DNA from: Strongyloides papillosus
Lineage: Eukaryota; Nematoda; Chromadorea; Rhabditida; Strongyloididae
Assembly (NCBI GenBank): GCA_005656395.1
Contig: SRSI01000035.1
Span: forward strand, 496,001-560,000
Reading direction: 5' to 3'
DNA length: 64,000 nt
Positions 45,804 to 56,570 of this stretch are shown here, piece after piece (the first letter of the stretch is position 1; every line of letters begins with the position of its first letter). The notes below the pieces were generated by a model. The model saw only the letters and a list, made by a program, of their open reading frames with translations, was not told where the DNA came from and ran no database searches. Both the position numbers and the translations under genes were made by a program.

Positions 45804-45912
45804 CATAATCATTTATCAAAGAACTATACATCTCTTTAAAAATAACTTTATAAAATTCGTAATATTCTTGGAAACAGTATAAAAATGCACTTTTAATAAC
45901 AATTCTTAAAAA

Positions 45913-46831
45913 ATTAGCACCTTAATTAATTATTGAAATAATTTTTTACATTAAATAAGTTAATTTAACAATTTTTAAATAAAATTAAATATAGTAAATT
46001 TTAAATTTTTCTGCTAATCCCTTCCCTTTTTTATTTGTTAACTGTTCATTCTTAGAATGAAAGTAAAAAGCTTTAAAAATTAATTTAAATCTAAATTTAC
46101 TTGCTTATCACATGGAATAAATCTCGTAAATTTGCTTTTATTAAATAACTAATTATTCCACCTTCATTAAGAAATGTTATTGCAGTTTTCTGATATATAG
46201 GATGTTTTCAAAATATGTATTATTTTCATGATATTTAGGTCTCCCTATCATATTTTGCTCTATTATAAGTATTCAATATTCATTTATATAGTCTTTTAAA
46301 AAAATGGCTATTTAACCTTTAAAGTAATAATGCTTTTGAGAACCATCTAGTACTTTTATTTTTTAAAAAAGTTATATGTGCATTATACATCTAGTTAAAC
46401 ATACATAAACACAACCTATCCAGATTCTATTTTTATCCCTATCATACTAACAATATGAAATTGAGACTTAAAACCTAAATGTAAATCTTATATATTTTCA
46501 TAAAAGTACAAACAAACTAAAAAATGATTTACGAGTATGTAAACGTATAACTTAAAGAAAATCCGAAAATTATAACAAAATTAAATTCTTTAAATTATTT
46601 CTAAAATAAAAAACGAAACCTTTATCCCTGATGAAATATTGTTTATATTTAATTTTTAATTTTAGTCGTCAAAAACAATTTTAAATAGTGCTTAATTGTT
46701 TACATTACTTTTTTTAAATTATCTAAAATAAATAACCGAAGAAAAACGTAAAAATTTTTTTTAAATATAGAATTCTTTTGTTATGGCTGTTAAATATTTG
46801 CTATTTTCACAAATATATGATGTTTAGATAA
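45913..46831. other. AT-rich gap downstream of the duplication
   Basis: Nothing recognisable: no exon pairs, RNA genes or repeats. Confidence 0.4.
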
Positions 46832-47709
46832 TTAGTTTTCTAACATTCTTTTAATTTTGATAAAGTCAATTTTAGGAAATATCCTAAACCCTGCGTAATT
46901 TTCAATAGTACTTATGTTTTGCGCAAATTTTTCAAAAGATCCTGAAATTTTGGCATTTGGCATTATGTAACTTTGATATGTAATATTTTTGTTGTTATTC
47001 GTATATATTATTACTTTAAAAAAATGCGTTGGTACTGCTATCCTTCCGTTTAATACTTCATATTCCATTATGTATACTGTACTGTTATTCCGTTCCACTT
47101 TCTTTGGAATAAATAAGGGGCCTGAAAGAATATGAGCAGTTAGATATACATTGTTTTCAATATATTTTCTTATTTTTTGTTCTAAATTACTCCATAGCCC
47201 TTGATTAAATCCTTTACCAACTTGAGGAGCAATATTGCTTAATGTAAAAGTTTTTTGCATTGTATCTTTAGAGTGTAAATAATTACCAGCTGCAGCCATA
47301 TGCCCTCTGTCATAACCAGACTTCTAAAAAAATACATTAGGGAAGGATATAATTATTCAAATAAACAAATTACATAATAATCTTCAAGTGTTGATTGAAA
47401 TGTTTTATAAAACGTTTTATCGGGTGAAAAATACTTATTCTTTCTTGTATTATTTTGAGAACGTTCTAAATTTTTACTGTTTATAACTTCAAGTACCCAG
47501 AATGGTATTCTATTTCTAGTGTCATAGCTAACTAGAAAACCATCCATATGCCTGACATTGTAATCTGTAGGAACACCATATTTTTCCAATTCCGATTCAA
47601 CTCTTCCATAAAAATAATAAAAAGTACCAAATAAAAGGCAAATAATAGCTATTACGAGAAAAATATGGATTGCTTTTCTTTGTTCCATTTTGTTTACAAA
47701 AGGAGGCAT
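46832..47709 (-). CDS. cps-6: Mitochondrial endonuclease G homologue, 275 aa, 2 exons
   Basis: Exons 47374-47709 and 46832-47323. ATG 47709 is followed by a second ATG at 47688. Residues about 12-34 are hydrophobic (IHIFLVIAIICLLFGTFYYF), a membrane anchor or mitochondrial signal as in EndoG. The split motif SGYDRGHMAAAGN crosses just after the intron; its DRGH His is the general base of the beta-beta-alpha-metal nucleases. Downstream are FTLSNIAPQ, FNQGLWSNLE with the metal-binding Asn, LSGPLFIPK and AVPTHFFKV, all EndoG signatures. In C. elegans the orthologue CPS-6 cuts chromosomal DNA in apoptosis and degrades paternal mitochondrial DNA. Divergent from the PIP4-kinase gene across about 125 bp. 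Slightly shorter than the human protein but otherwise complete. Confidence 0.92.
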
Positions 47710-47834
47710 ATCTTGCAACGAAAATAACAACAATGTTCAATATTATTGCGCATCTGTTTATTTACAATAACTTTCACTTAATTATTCCTTAAATTTTAAT
47801 ATTTTAAATATTCTATCATTTTCAGAAAAACATA

Positions 47835-49067
47835 ATGGAGAGGAGTACCAGAAAGAAATTTAGAGGAAAGAAAAAAAAATGTCTTATACCAAAACTAAAA
47901 CTATTCCGTTCTAAGGAGCCACTCCTTTCTGTTTTCATGTGGGGTATTAATCATACAATGTCTGAATTGATGCACGTCCCTCCACCTGGTCTTTTACTAC
48001 CAGATGATTTTAAGGCTAGCTCAAAGATTAAAGTTGATAATCATTTTTTTAATAAAGAACATATGCCTTCACACTTTAAAATTAAACAATACTGCCCTAA
48101 TGTTTTTCGTTCCATTCGTGAACAATTTGGCATTTCACAACGTGAATTTTTAGCATCATTAGTATATAATGAACCCGAATTGGTTGTTGCTGAGAGTAGC
48201 GGAACCTCAAAATTATATATATCCTATGATAAAAAGTTCGTCATAAAAACTTTGGACTCCGATAATGTTGGTGAGTTACTTTCTATACTACCAAAATACC
48301 ATGAATATGTTGTTTCAAAGAGAGGAAAAACTTTATTACCTCAAAATCTTGGACTTTATAGAATCACCGTCGATGGTGATATATGTTACCTTCTAGTCAT
48401 GCGAAATATTTTTGGTTGTAAATATGCAATTCATAAAAAATATGATCTTAAAGGTTCTACTATACAGAGGCAAGCTTCAGAAAAAGAACGTACTAAAGAT
48501 CTTCCAACATTTAAAGATAATGATTTTTTGGATGATAATTATAAAATATATCTTCCCAGTGATGCAAAAGAGCAATTAATGGGATTACTAAGATCTGATA
48601 CAGAGTTTTTAACAAAACTTCATTTAATGGATTATTCACTTCTTGTTGGTATTCATGACATTGAACGTGCTGCAGCAGCAGATGAAGAAGAGTCTAAGGA
48701 ACATAATATTCATTCATCTCCAGGCGGTGAGTCATCTGGAGGGGAGGAGTTAATGTGTCCCTCTCCACCAGATTCTCCACTCCCCTCAACAGGAGCTTTT
48801 ACAACTAAATCAGAAGGTATTGATCTTGAAAATGAATTTTTTGCCATTATATCCAGTCCAGTGTCAGATAAGAAATTGATATATTTTATTGGATTAGTTG
48901 ATATTCTAACTTACTATGGAGTTAAGAAGCGCACAGCTTCGGCAGCAAAATCAGTAAAGTATGGTTCTGAGGCTAAAGAATTATCTACAGTAAAACCTGA
49001 ACAATATGCACGAAGGTTAATTGAATTCATCAACAAATCTGTCGTTACCCCGTCTTCATCAAATTAA
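47835..49067 (+). CDS. ppk-2: Phosphatidylinositol-5-phosphate 4-kinase, 410 aa
   Basis: Single ORF. An acceptor-like ATTTTCAG lies 10 bases before the ATG, fitting SL trans-splicing. It contains a basic N-terminus, the PIPK nucleotide-binding region (VVAESSGTSKLYISYDKKFVIKTL), KKYDLKGST, LMDYSLLVGIHD and the activation loop KRTASAAKSVKYG followed by ELSTVKPEQYARR. The loop resembles type II enzymes (human PIP4K2 AEISTVNPEQY) rather than PIP5K, so it should make PI(4,5)P2 from PI5P. An acidic/Ser-Pro insert of about 65 residues lies between the kinase lobes (residues about 280-340), where the family is variable. It is the single-copy nematode PIP4K by this criterion. Confidence 0.92.
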   Translation: MERSTRKKFRGKKKKCLIPKLKLFRSKEPLLSVFMWGINHTMSELMHVPPPGLLLPDDFKASSKIKVDNHFFNKEHMPSHFKIKQYCPNVFRSIREQFGISQREFLASLVYNEPELVVAESSGTSKLYISYDKKFVIKTLDSDNVGELLSILPKYHEYVVSKRGKTLLPQNLGLYRITVDGDICYLLVMRNIFGCKYAIHKKYDLKGSTIQRQASEKERTKDLPTFKDNDFLDDNYKIYLPSDAKEQLMGLLRSDTEFLTKLHLMDYSLLVGIHDIERAAAADEEESKEHNIHSSPGGESSGGEELMCPSPPDSPLPSTGAFTTKSEGIDLENEFFAIISSPVSDKKLIYFIGLVDILTYYGVKKRTASAAKSVKYGSEAKELSTVKPEQYARRLIEFINKSVVTPSSSN

Positions 49068-49245
49068 AATAAATAAATGAAAAGAATGCGCACATTCAAA
49101 AGTACATTCAAATAAATTTTTTATCTTCATTTTTTTTTGTAATTAAATAATAATATATAATATATTTCTAAATAAATACGAAAATAATTACAAATATATT
49201 TTAAATAAAGACAAAAATATTACATATATATTAATAATATAAAAA

Positions 49246-51502
49246 TTATTTAGAAAATATAGACTTCACAGCTGAATACAATCTTTTAGATAATTTTGTT
49301 GTATTTTTAGGAAATACCTCGTAGTAAATGTATGGATAACGTGATTTAAAAGTTTCTAATTCTTTTTTACGTACAGTGCTCGTTAAATTAGGATTAGTTA
49401 TTATATATGTTAGTTGGGTACGAAGTTGTTTGTTAACATATTGGAAACATCGATAACATTCGTGATCTGTACACAATTTACCATCCTCATGTGACTTTCT
49501 AGTTGGTCTTGGTGGGGATGTTTTATGGAGAGCCGAGACTGTTGCCTGTATCTTTGGTGGAAAAGTAAATATTCTAGAGTAATTATCTAAGAAAAATGTT
49601 GTTATCCATACACAGACGGTCTTTGAGCTTGAATCTACCAAAATATTTGAAAAGTCACGTAGCAAAAAATAACGATTTGGTACTTGAGCTTTAAGTTGAA
49701 TTGTATTGCTCTTCTCCAATGTAACCATATATTTAACAAACAACTGAATTCTTCTTCTTATATATGATGGTAGTAGAAGTAAAAGTGATGAAATTAAGTC
49801 AAGAAACTCCCCGGCATCCTCCTCCTCAATATCATTTGTTAAAAAACCATTACCAAGAATTTTACTGGTATCTCTCTCAAATAGAAAACTATTCTCTTCA
49901 TTTGTCCAGTCGAAATCTTCGGGGATAGATGCTATAAATTCACTTGATAATGGTTTAAACTCTTTCAAGATTGTCCTTCCATTTTGTCTACAGGTTTTCA
50001 ATAACATACGAATCCTTTTGTTATCACTCTTATAGAAAAATGCCATCTTTAAAATTAATCTCGTGAAATCCTCAGGAAGGTAGGGTTTTCCCTCAAAATG
50101 ATCTAATTGATCTGCTTCAGTCATATGGAGAATATTGTCATACTCCGATAAATCTACAACAACCTTCTTACTATCATTACTGACCGCCATCGATTCCATA
50201 GAGGAAATAATTCGAGGAATCACATCCATATCAGGTTCTACACTAACTATTTGATGTAAATCAACATTCTCTAGATTCCTCCTCAAATCACTGCATGAAT
50301 AATTCAATTGTTTCAACAACTTCCTTCTAACCTCTGAACCAACTATCTCTCTTAGGAATCCTCTTAATGCAACACCATAAATCATTTCATGAGTCAAGGA
50401 ATGTCCATTCTGACCACACTCAGCAAAAATCTCTCTTTCTCCTGAATCTGATGCTGTATCAGAATCGTAGAAAATCTCAAAGTTATCCTGATCAGTATAC
50501 AAAATAACACTTGTCCTTGATCTGTTACTATGGACAGTTTCAAAAACTTTACTATCTGAATTGATGACAACTAAATTGGAGTAAGAAGTTGATGGATATG
50601 TAATAGTGTTAGATGTTGAGGAGAAGTCGTTTTTACTGTAATTAGAAACTTTTTCATCGTCATCATTATTTGATGGTGACAATTCAATCTCTGTTGGTAT
50701 ATTGACAAGGCTACATCTCTCGATTGTATTGCATGAAATGTATTCTGGTATGAGATTTTCAATGACATTTGTTGTATTTGGAGACAATTCTGGACTTCCT
50801 GTTGGCATAGTGCTTTCAAAACCAGAATCTTGACTAAGAGATATCATTCTTTGTCTTGTATTACCATAAAAAACTCCTCTTTTTGTAGAAAAAGCAGATT
50901 GGTCAAATCGAGAACTCTCCGTTGGATTGAAATCAAAAGGAATCTCAGGGAAAGTATAATTCTCATTAATACAATACAACTTTGATGTTGAATCTTTAAA
51001 ACTGTCATCACTATAACCTTTCCCAACCTCAATAATAAATCCTTCGCGTAAAAAATATGACAATAACGAAATAGAAATATTTCTATAATCTGTACCAGGT
51101 TTGGGATCATATACTCTTGGTACGATATTTGTCATCAAAAAAAGTACAGCCTCTCTACCGGTAAAAGAATCCTTATAACTTTTCAACATCCTCGTATGGA
51201 CTGTTCTAGGGATACCATACTTAAAAAGTCTTCCAATTATAACAAACTGAAAAAAATATACATTATTCCTAATTAATCACAAAACATACACTTCTTGTTT
51301 GCCTAAATTTCCCACTTTTCAACCCATCAATATCCTTCTGAGATATCCATTGTTCTCTCGTTTCAAAAGTACTATATCTATCTTCAATTTTGCGGCGTCC
51401 TCCAATCTCATTGATACTAAATCTCTTCTTTGGAGTGTGACCTTCAGAGTTGAATGAAGACATCAAAACCGAGTTTCGAAGTTTCTTAACAAGAGTAACC
51501 AT
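49246..51502 (-). CDS. DEP-domain protein of the LET-99/DEPDC1 type, 737 aa
   Basis: Exons 51290-51502 and 49246-51246. The N-terminal DEP domain spans the splice site (about residues 50-140: FVIIGRLFKYGIP ... SFTGREAVLFLMTNIV ... LLSYFLREGFIIEV ... LYCINE). A Ser-rich disordered middle (150-330) leads to a C-terminal helical region (about 350-610) resembling the degenerate RhoGAP-like part of DEPDC1. LET-99 in C. elegans acts at the cell cortex with G-alpha/GPR to position spindles; DEPDC1 proteins also act in mitosis. Orthology to LET-99 versus its paralogue is not settled. It is convergent with the PIP4-kinase gene. Confidence 0.8.
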
Positions 51503-51620
51503 TGTTAGTAATCATAAAAAATAATAAGAGAAGAAGAAAATGACAAAATGAATGAATGAATAAGAAGTTTAAATATAAAAGTCATCGAAAAGACAAACAT
51601 TTATTTGATTGAATGAATGA

Positions 51621-52016
51621 TTATTTACGGTGAGGTCTATTACTTATTAAAGATCGAGAAACTTTTTCAAACCTTCTCTTTTTATCATCGTTTTCTCTTA
51701 GTTTTGCTAAATCTACGTACTCTCCCGAGGTCTGTTGGAAAATTGATGATGTTCCTGTCGTTGTTGTGGTTTTGTTTTTGTTCCTTCTACTTGTTTTCTT
51801 TGGTAATTTAGTTTCAGTGGGTGGGGAAGTTAATGAAGATGTTGAAGAGTCAGTTAATACTCTACTGTTGTATTTTGAAGCGATTTTGGAGATTGAAATG
51901 GAGATGTTGACATCATAATCACTTTGGGAACGATGTAAAATCATATGTAGACGCTCCATAATTTCTGGTAATTGATTTATTCCATCTTGTGATGATTTAA
52001 AAACAATTTTTGACAT
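51621..52016 (-). CDS. Unknown small basic protein, 131 aa
   Basis: Single exon, ATG at 52016. The N-terminus has an amphipathic helix (LPEIMERLHMILHRS), the middle is Ser/Thr-rich, and positions about 72-85 are basic (KLPKKTSRRNKNKT). The C-terminal 40 residues are charged (LRENDDKKRRFEKVSRSL) and probably helical. No family recognised. It lies just upstream of, and on the same strand as, the DEP protein gene with a 118-bp gap, which is an operon-like spacing. Confidence 0.55.
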   Translation of the reverse strand: MSKIVFKSSQDGINQLPEIMERLHMILHRSQSDYDVNISISISKIASKYNSRVLTDSSTSSLTSPPTETKLPKKTSRRNKNKTTTTTGTSSIFQQTSGEYVDLAKLRENDDKKRRFEKVSRSLISNRPHRK

Positions 52017-52340
52017 TTTATATTATAATTAATTAACAAGAATAACTACCGACGTTTTTTTACATTTCTCTAATTAATATATGAAAAATTACCATCGAAA
52101 TTTGTTTTTTGACATTCCAGATTATTATTTATAAATTTTTTGAATCAAAGATTATGCAATATGTCACTTCGTGGTTTTTTATCAATTACATCTCCTTTTC
52201 TAAAAAGCAAATTAACTTATGTAAATAATCTTTAAAAAAAATTACTAAAAATATCATATTAATTAATATTCTAGTATTCAAAAATAGGAAAGAAATACTT
52301 TTATATATATAAAAAATAGAATGATTTTTGTTATTATAAT

Positions 52341-53177
52341 ATGTTTACACGTTTTTTACTATTTTTTTTCTTATTAATTCTACCTTACATCAATTGTAAA
52401 ATTAATATAACAGTATGTTTTACAAAAATATGGAAGTATGGACCATCTGAGGGTGTAAAATCTCCACAATGGGATAACCATCCAGCAAATACCACTGTTG
52501 AAGTATTTTTTTTATCAAGAGTCAACTCTACACATTTCAATAAAAGTGAAGGTGAAGAATTGAGGAATGTAGTTGAGATGTATCTTCCAATAGATAGTTA
52601 CCAGGGAATGACATATCCATGTCTCAGTAAAACCTTAGATTGGCCAAAAACAAAAGAGGACGAATTCAAATTAAAACAAATTCTCCTACATTCTTCACAA
52701 AAAGAAGAATTTGCTTACTCTTTTATACAAGTAAAGTACAAAAATATAAAATACGAAAAACTACCATTTGAAGGTCATGTTTTGACAAGAGAAGATTTCC
52801 TATTAATTGATACTGAGCTTGGTATAGAATATGTTATCCCAGCAACCCCTTTCATGAAAAATGGTATACTTGATGGAAGTAAAATTGTCATAAACACAAC
52901 ACCACAAGAAACTCACAGCATAAAAATCGGTAGTTTATCTTTTAATAACCCACTACATTTTTTGTCAATTTTATCCATATCTGTCGCAGCCGTTTGTTTC
53001 GTACTCTTTATTTGTATGATAATACTTTTAATCTGTTCTTGTACACAAAGAACAGAGAAAAATAAAAAATTAAGGATGGCTTCAATGACTATTGAAAGAG
53101 AGATGATAATAAAAGGAATGAATGAAATTAATAAGGAAAGTGATGATACTTCTACCGGAACTGATGATGAAGTTTAA
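52341..53177 (+). CDS. Predicted type I membrane protein, 278 aa
   Basis: The signal peptide is residues 1-19 (MFTRFLLFFFLLILPYINC). The extracellular part of about 190 residues has several N-glycosylation sites (NIT, NTT, NST, NKS) and only a few Cys. One membrane span is at about 212-236 (SILSISVAAVCFVLFICMII), followed by a cysteine patch and a charged cytoplasmic tail. No domain is recognised. Convergent with the TMEM26-like gene, stop to stop 65 bp. Function unknown. Confidence 0.7.
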   Translation: MFTRFLLFFFLLILPYINCKINITVCFTKIWKYGPSEGVKSPQWDNHPANTTVEVFFLSRVNSTHFNKSEGEELRNVVEMYLPIDSYQGMTYPCLSKTLDWPKTKEDEFKLKQILLHSSQKEEFAYSFIQVKYKNIKYEKLPFEGHVLTREDFLLIDTELGIEYVIPATPFMKNGILDGSKIVINTTPQETHSIKIGSLSFNNPLHFLSILSISVAAVCFVLFICMIILLICSCTQRTEKNKKLRMASMTIEREMIIKGMNEINKESDDTSTGTDDEV

Positions 53178-53242
53178 AATAAACATATAATGCTTAAATA
53201 ATTAATTAATAATAAAAATAACTACTATTAGTGTTTTTTTAT

Positions 53243-54511
53243 TTATGTATCTGAGGAGTATTTTGGTTTTACATTCCTGGTCCCATTTGAGGAACGCCTT
53301 TTTCTTTTCCCACCACTATTGTTTGTGTGATAAGATTGTTGTTGATGGGGAACTCCTTTCATTTCTATTCTTGTGGATCTTTCTAGAGGTGTTTGTCCAT
53401 TTTTGTTTCCAAGATATCTATCGTTAAATAAAACAAACCCTCTGTATGTTTGGAGGGCAATAATTAGGGCATTCTTACAAATAAAAAACATCATTGTATA
53501 TGTTACAAGTCCATGTTGGAGGATAAGGAAAAGTCGTACACAAAGAAATGGTATATCTTGAAGACCATTCGCTAATATAATAGCCCAAATATCTATATCA
53601 TAAATAACATTCATTTTATTATTGTTATTATAATTAATTCTCGAATCCTCATAATCCGTTGTTGTTATTGCTACCCTCATCTTTCTTGCCCTGGTATTTG
53701 TTAATATAAACGGAAACTGTAAAAGAGACAGCGTCCATGCTCCAAGAACAAGAAGTTGAACTGTATAGTTTGTGTAAACAACTTTCTCTTTAAAAACATC
53801 AAAAAATTCCACAATATCCGAGGAGATAGCCTATAAATAAGAAATAAATTTTTATTACATTTGGGGATAATTATAAATATAAAAATAAAGAAAACATACC
53901 AAATATGCCAATAATATTTGTGATAATTGTTCTCTACTTATCTCACCCTTGGGTAACATCCAACGCCCTATTATAAGAACGACTAATAATAATTGCTCTA
54001 TCAGCTGGAAATATAGACCATCTTCTTTTCTTAACTCATCTGCTTTCCTCCATTCACACATCTTGGTTTCCATTAACCATATTGGTGGGGCTGTTGATGC
54101 TATGTATAATGCTATTGATGGAGAGAACCACTTTCTTTCATCTCCGACACGCATTATTATTGTGTGGGATCCCTCAACAACAATGCTTATGGAAATTAAG
54201 GCAAATGTCCATATTGAGGATTCACCACGAATTTTGACAGTTTGCCATATCGTTAAGATAGAATGTATAATAAATAAACTCCGAGCAAGGATAGCTCGGG
54301 TAATGTTAAATAATATCATATCACCTTGACTAAATTTTGTCATAAAAAATTGTGTCTCCTCATCAGGTTCTTTATTATTATTTCTTAAATTAGTCCCACT
54401 ATTACGGTGGTGATTATGATGATGATGATGGTGTTTCTTTGGAGTTGTTGGTGGTCGATTATAAAGAAGGCACGTATCACAATGATCTTCCTCTTCATTT
54501 ATTCGCATCAT
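53243..54511 (-). CDS. TMEM26-family multi-pass membrane protein, 399 aa
   Basis: Exons 53900-54511 and 53243-53830, phase 0. A His-rich N-terminus (KKHHHHHHNHH) precedes about eight membrane segments. These include MILFNITRAILARSLFIIHS, WTFALISISIVVEGSHTIIM, the loop RKWFSPSIALYIASTAPPIW and, in the second exon, IWAIILANGLQDIPFLCVRL. The KWFSPSIxLYxxSxxPxIWxLE pattern is the signature of TMEM26. The biochemical role of TMEM26 is unknown. The C-terminus is polar and basic (SGGKRKRRSS). The assignment comes from motif recall. Confidence 0.75.
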
Positions 54512-54818
54512 CCTCTTAAAATATCTAAATGAAGTCGTAAAAAATTAAAATATTATAAATAATTTGACATGATAGTAAAAACGGTTAAATAACTAAAATA
54601 ATAAAAAAGAAGTTTGAAATTTTATGAATATATATTTATCCATATCTATAAATTTCAATCTCTCCCAAGAGATAGTGATATATTAGGAAAAAAAGTTGAT
54701 AAGACAGATGGAAAAATAGAAGAAAGTATAAAAATATATAGTTTATTATTTTTTGTATTTTTAAAGATGAGATCTATATTTTTTTTTGTAAGTATAAAAA
54801 TTGATTGTAATTACTTAA

Positions 54819-56570
54819 TTACCTCTTTTTAGGTATTTTTGTTATACAAACACCACATCTAAGTAGAGGAATAATACATTTTGTACAGATAGTTATAATA
54901 GCAAGGATAATTAAAACACAAACTGAAACCTCGAAAGCAAACATTATAAGTTCAGTTGTTGTATTTATACCATCAAACCATTTTCTAGGATCCATTTGTA
55001 CTAATAAGTTCTCCAAACCCCTTTCATTACACCTATCACAGTCACCAACTTTTGATATCCAACGATGTGAAACTGTATAAACTTGAAGGGGCACTGATTT
55101 ATATGGTAACCAAGAACATTGTTGTCCTCTAACATCTCCAGCTGGGTGGAAACAAACATATCTTGTTGAGTTAACGCTTCCTGGTACTGTTATAATACAA
55201 TTAAATTCCCTTGTTGAGTTTTCATCTATCAAGACACTAAAGACAATATCTATATTTGTTTTATCCTCTGATGAATATACCATTCCAATTACTGTTCCCC
55301 TTGCTTCATAAAAAGTTATGTTTAAGAATCTATTACTTTCTTTGTCTAATTGAATTGTTCCATTAAACGACGAAAATTGACTGGAGTGTGTTAATATTGA
55401 TGGTTTAAATTGTGTCTTGACAGATCCAAGAATACTAATTCCCTCAGAATGTATTACTTTCATTACCCTCCCATCCTCAACGTTAACACTCTTCACCCAT
55501 GGTTCCTCTGTCAAAACACTACCCAATGATATATTTTTATCACCATTATTAGAGCCATCAATGACAAATTGTTCTGCATTTAACATTGATTTATACTTTT
55601 GGAGTTTACAATCCTCAATATCAACATGATGAGCATTTTTAATTTTAATTTGTCCTTTTCGTATACTCCACACTCCATCACTCTCTTGACGCATCCAACC
55701 TAACTTGTCAAGAGATGTTTCATGGATGTCATTTATTGGGATGTTTCCACGAATTAACTTGTCTCTTTCTCCCTCTTGCCAAAAGTACATTCCAGGTTCT
55801 AGTTGGCGGTGGGGTTTACCACCAGATACTGTTAGATGGATTTTGTTGTATGTCATTAATTCGATTTTTGCTTCACCTTTGTTTAGTGGTATCTCGAAAA
55901 TATCCTCATCAGAGAGTCTCCATCTTTGATTTATTCTTTCAAAAAATTTATACTCAAAAACTAAGATTGTATCTGGTTGTTTTACTTTAATTGTTTTATA
56001 TACTGTATCTTTGTATGGCTCAAAATTAATTTCACAACATACTTCACTTTTTTGGGACCCAAAACATCCTGTATTTGATTGGGAGTCATAATATGTCCTA
56101 TAACATATGTTCTTACTATTCCCTGTGTTACTGCAATTTTTATAGTTATATGAAGTTATTGAGCATACTTTATCACCACCAGGACAATCACATATACAAT
56201 TTGTTGAGATTAATGGTATACCGAAATTATATGATCCTATAATAGGGTAATGTTGTTCTAATCTTAAATATTGTAGTGTATATAAAACATTTGTTTCATT
56301 ATTATTCTGTAATAAAAAAAATTATATTAATAATAAAAAAATAATAAAGTATTAAAAAAATCTTACAGATACTAACAAGCATACTGTATCATTTAATGAC
56401 ATCTGAAGTTGTGAAACACTAAAAACATTAACATTCCTTCCCATTTCATCGGTTTCCTTAATTTCACCCTCCATAACTTGAGATTTAGAACAATGCGGCA
56501 ACTTATTAATAGCGCTTCCTTTTGTAAGCGAATAAAAAAGTGCCAAAAAAACGAGATTATAAACTTTCAT
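54819..56570 (-). CDS. EFF-1/AFF-1-like cell-cell fusogen, 563 aa
   Basis: Exons 56367-56570 and 54819-56306. The signal peptide is about residues 1-19. The ectodomain is rich in Cys with the EFF-1-type signatures CICDCPGGDKVC, CYRTYYDSQSNTGCF and SEVCCEINFEPYKD; it continues with IKVKQPD, FEYKFFERINQRW and a C-terminal Cys cluster (QQCSW ... GDCDRCNERG). One membrane span is at about 510-540 followed by a short basic tail. Length is close to C. elegans AFF-1. In nematodes these class II-fold fusexins drive fusion of epidermal and other somatic cells. EFF-1 versus AFF-1 orthology is not resolved. The second exon has no in-frame ATG for 150 codons, so the short upstream exon is needed. Confidence 0.7.

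Larger units (their letters stand above)
43310..45912 (+). repeat. Segmental duplication, copy 2
   Basis: Homologous to 38016-42345 with the same gene order. It lacks the two insertions of copy 1 and so shows their pre-insertion sites. Confidence 0.9.

Noticed and set aside
47709..47733. Longer endonuclease G start at 47733
   Set aside because: That codon is TTG; the first ATG is 47709.
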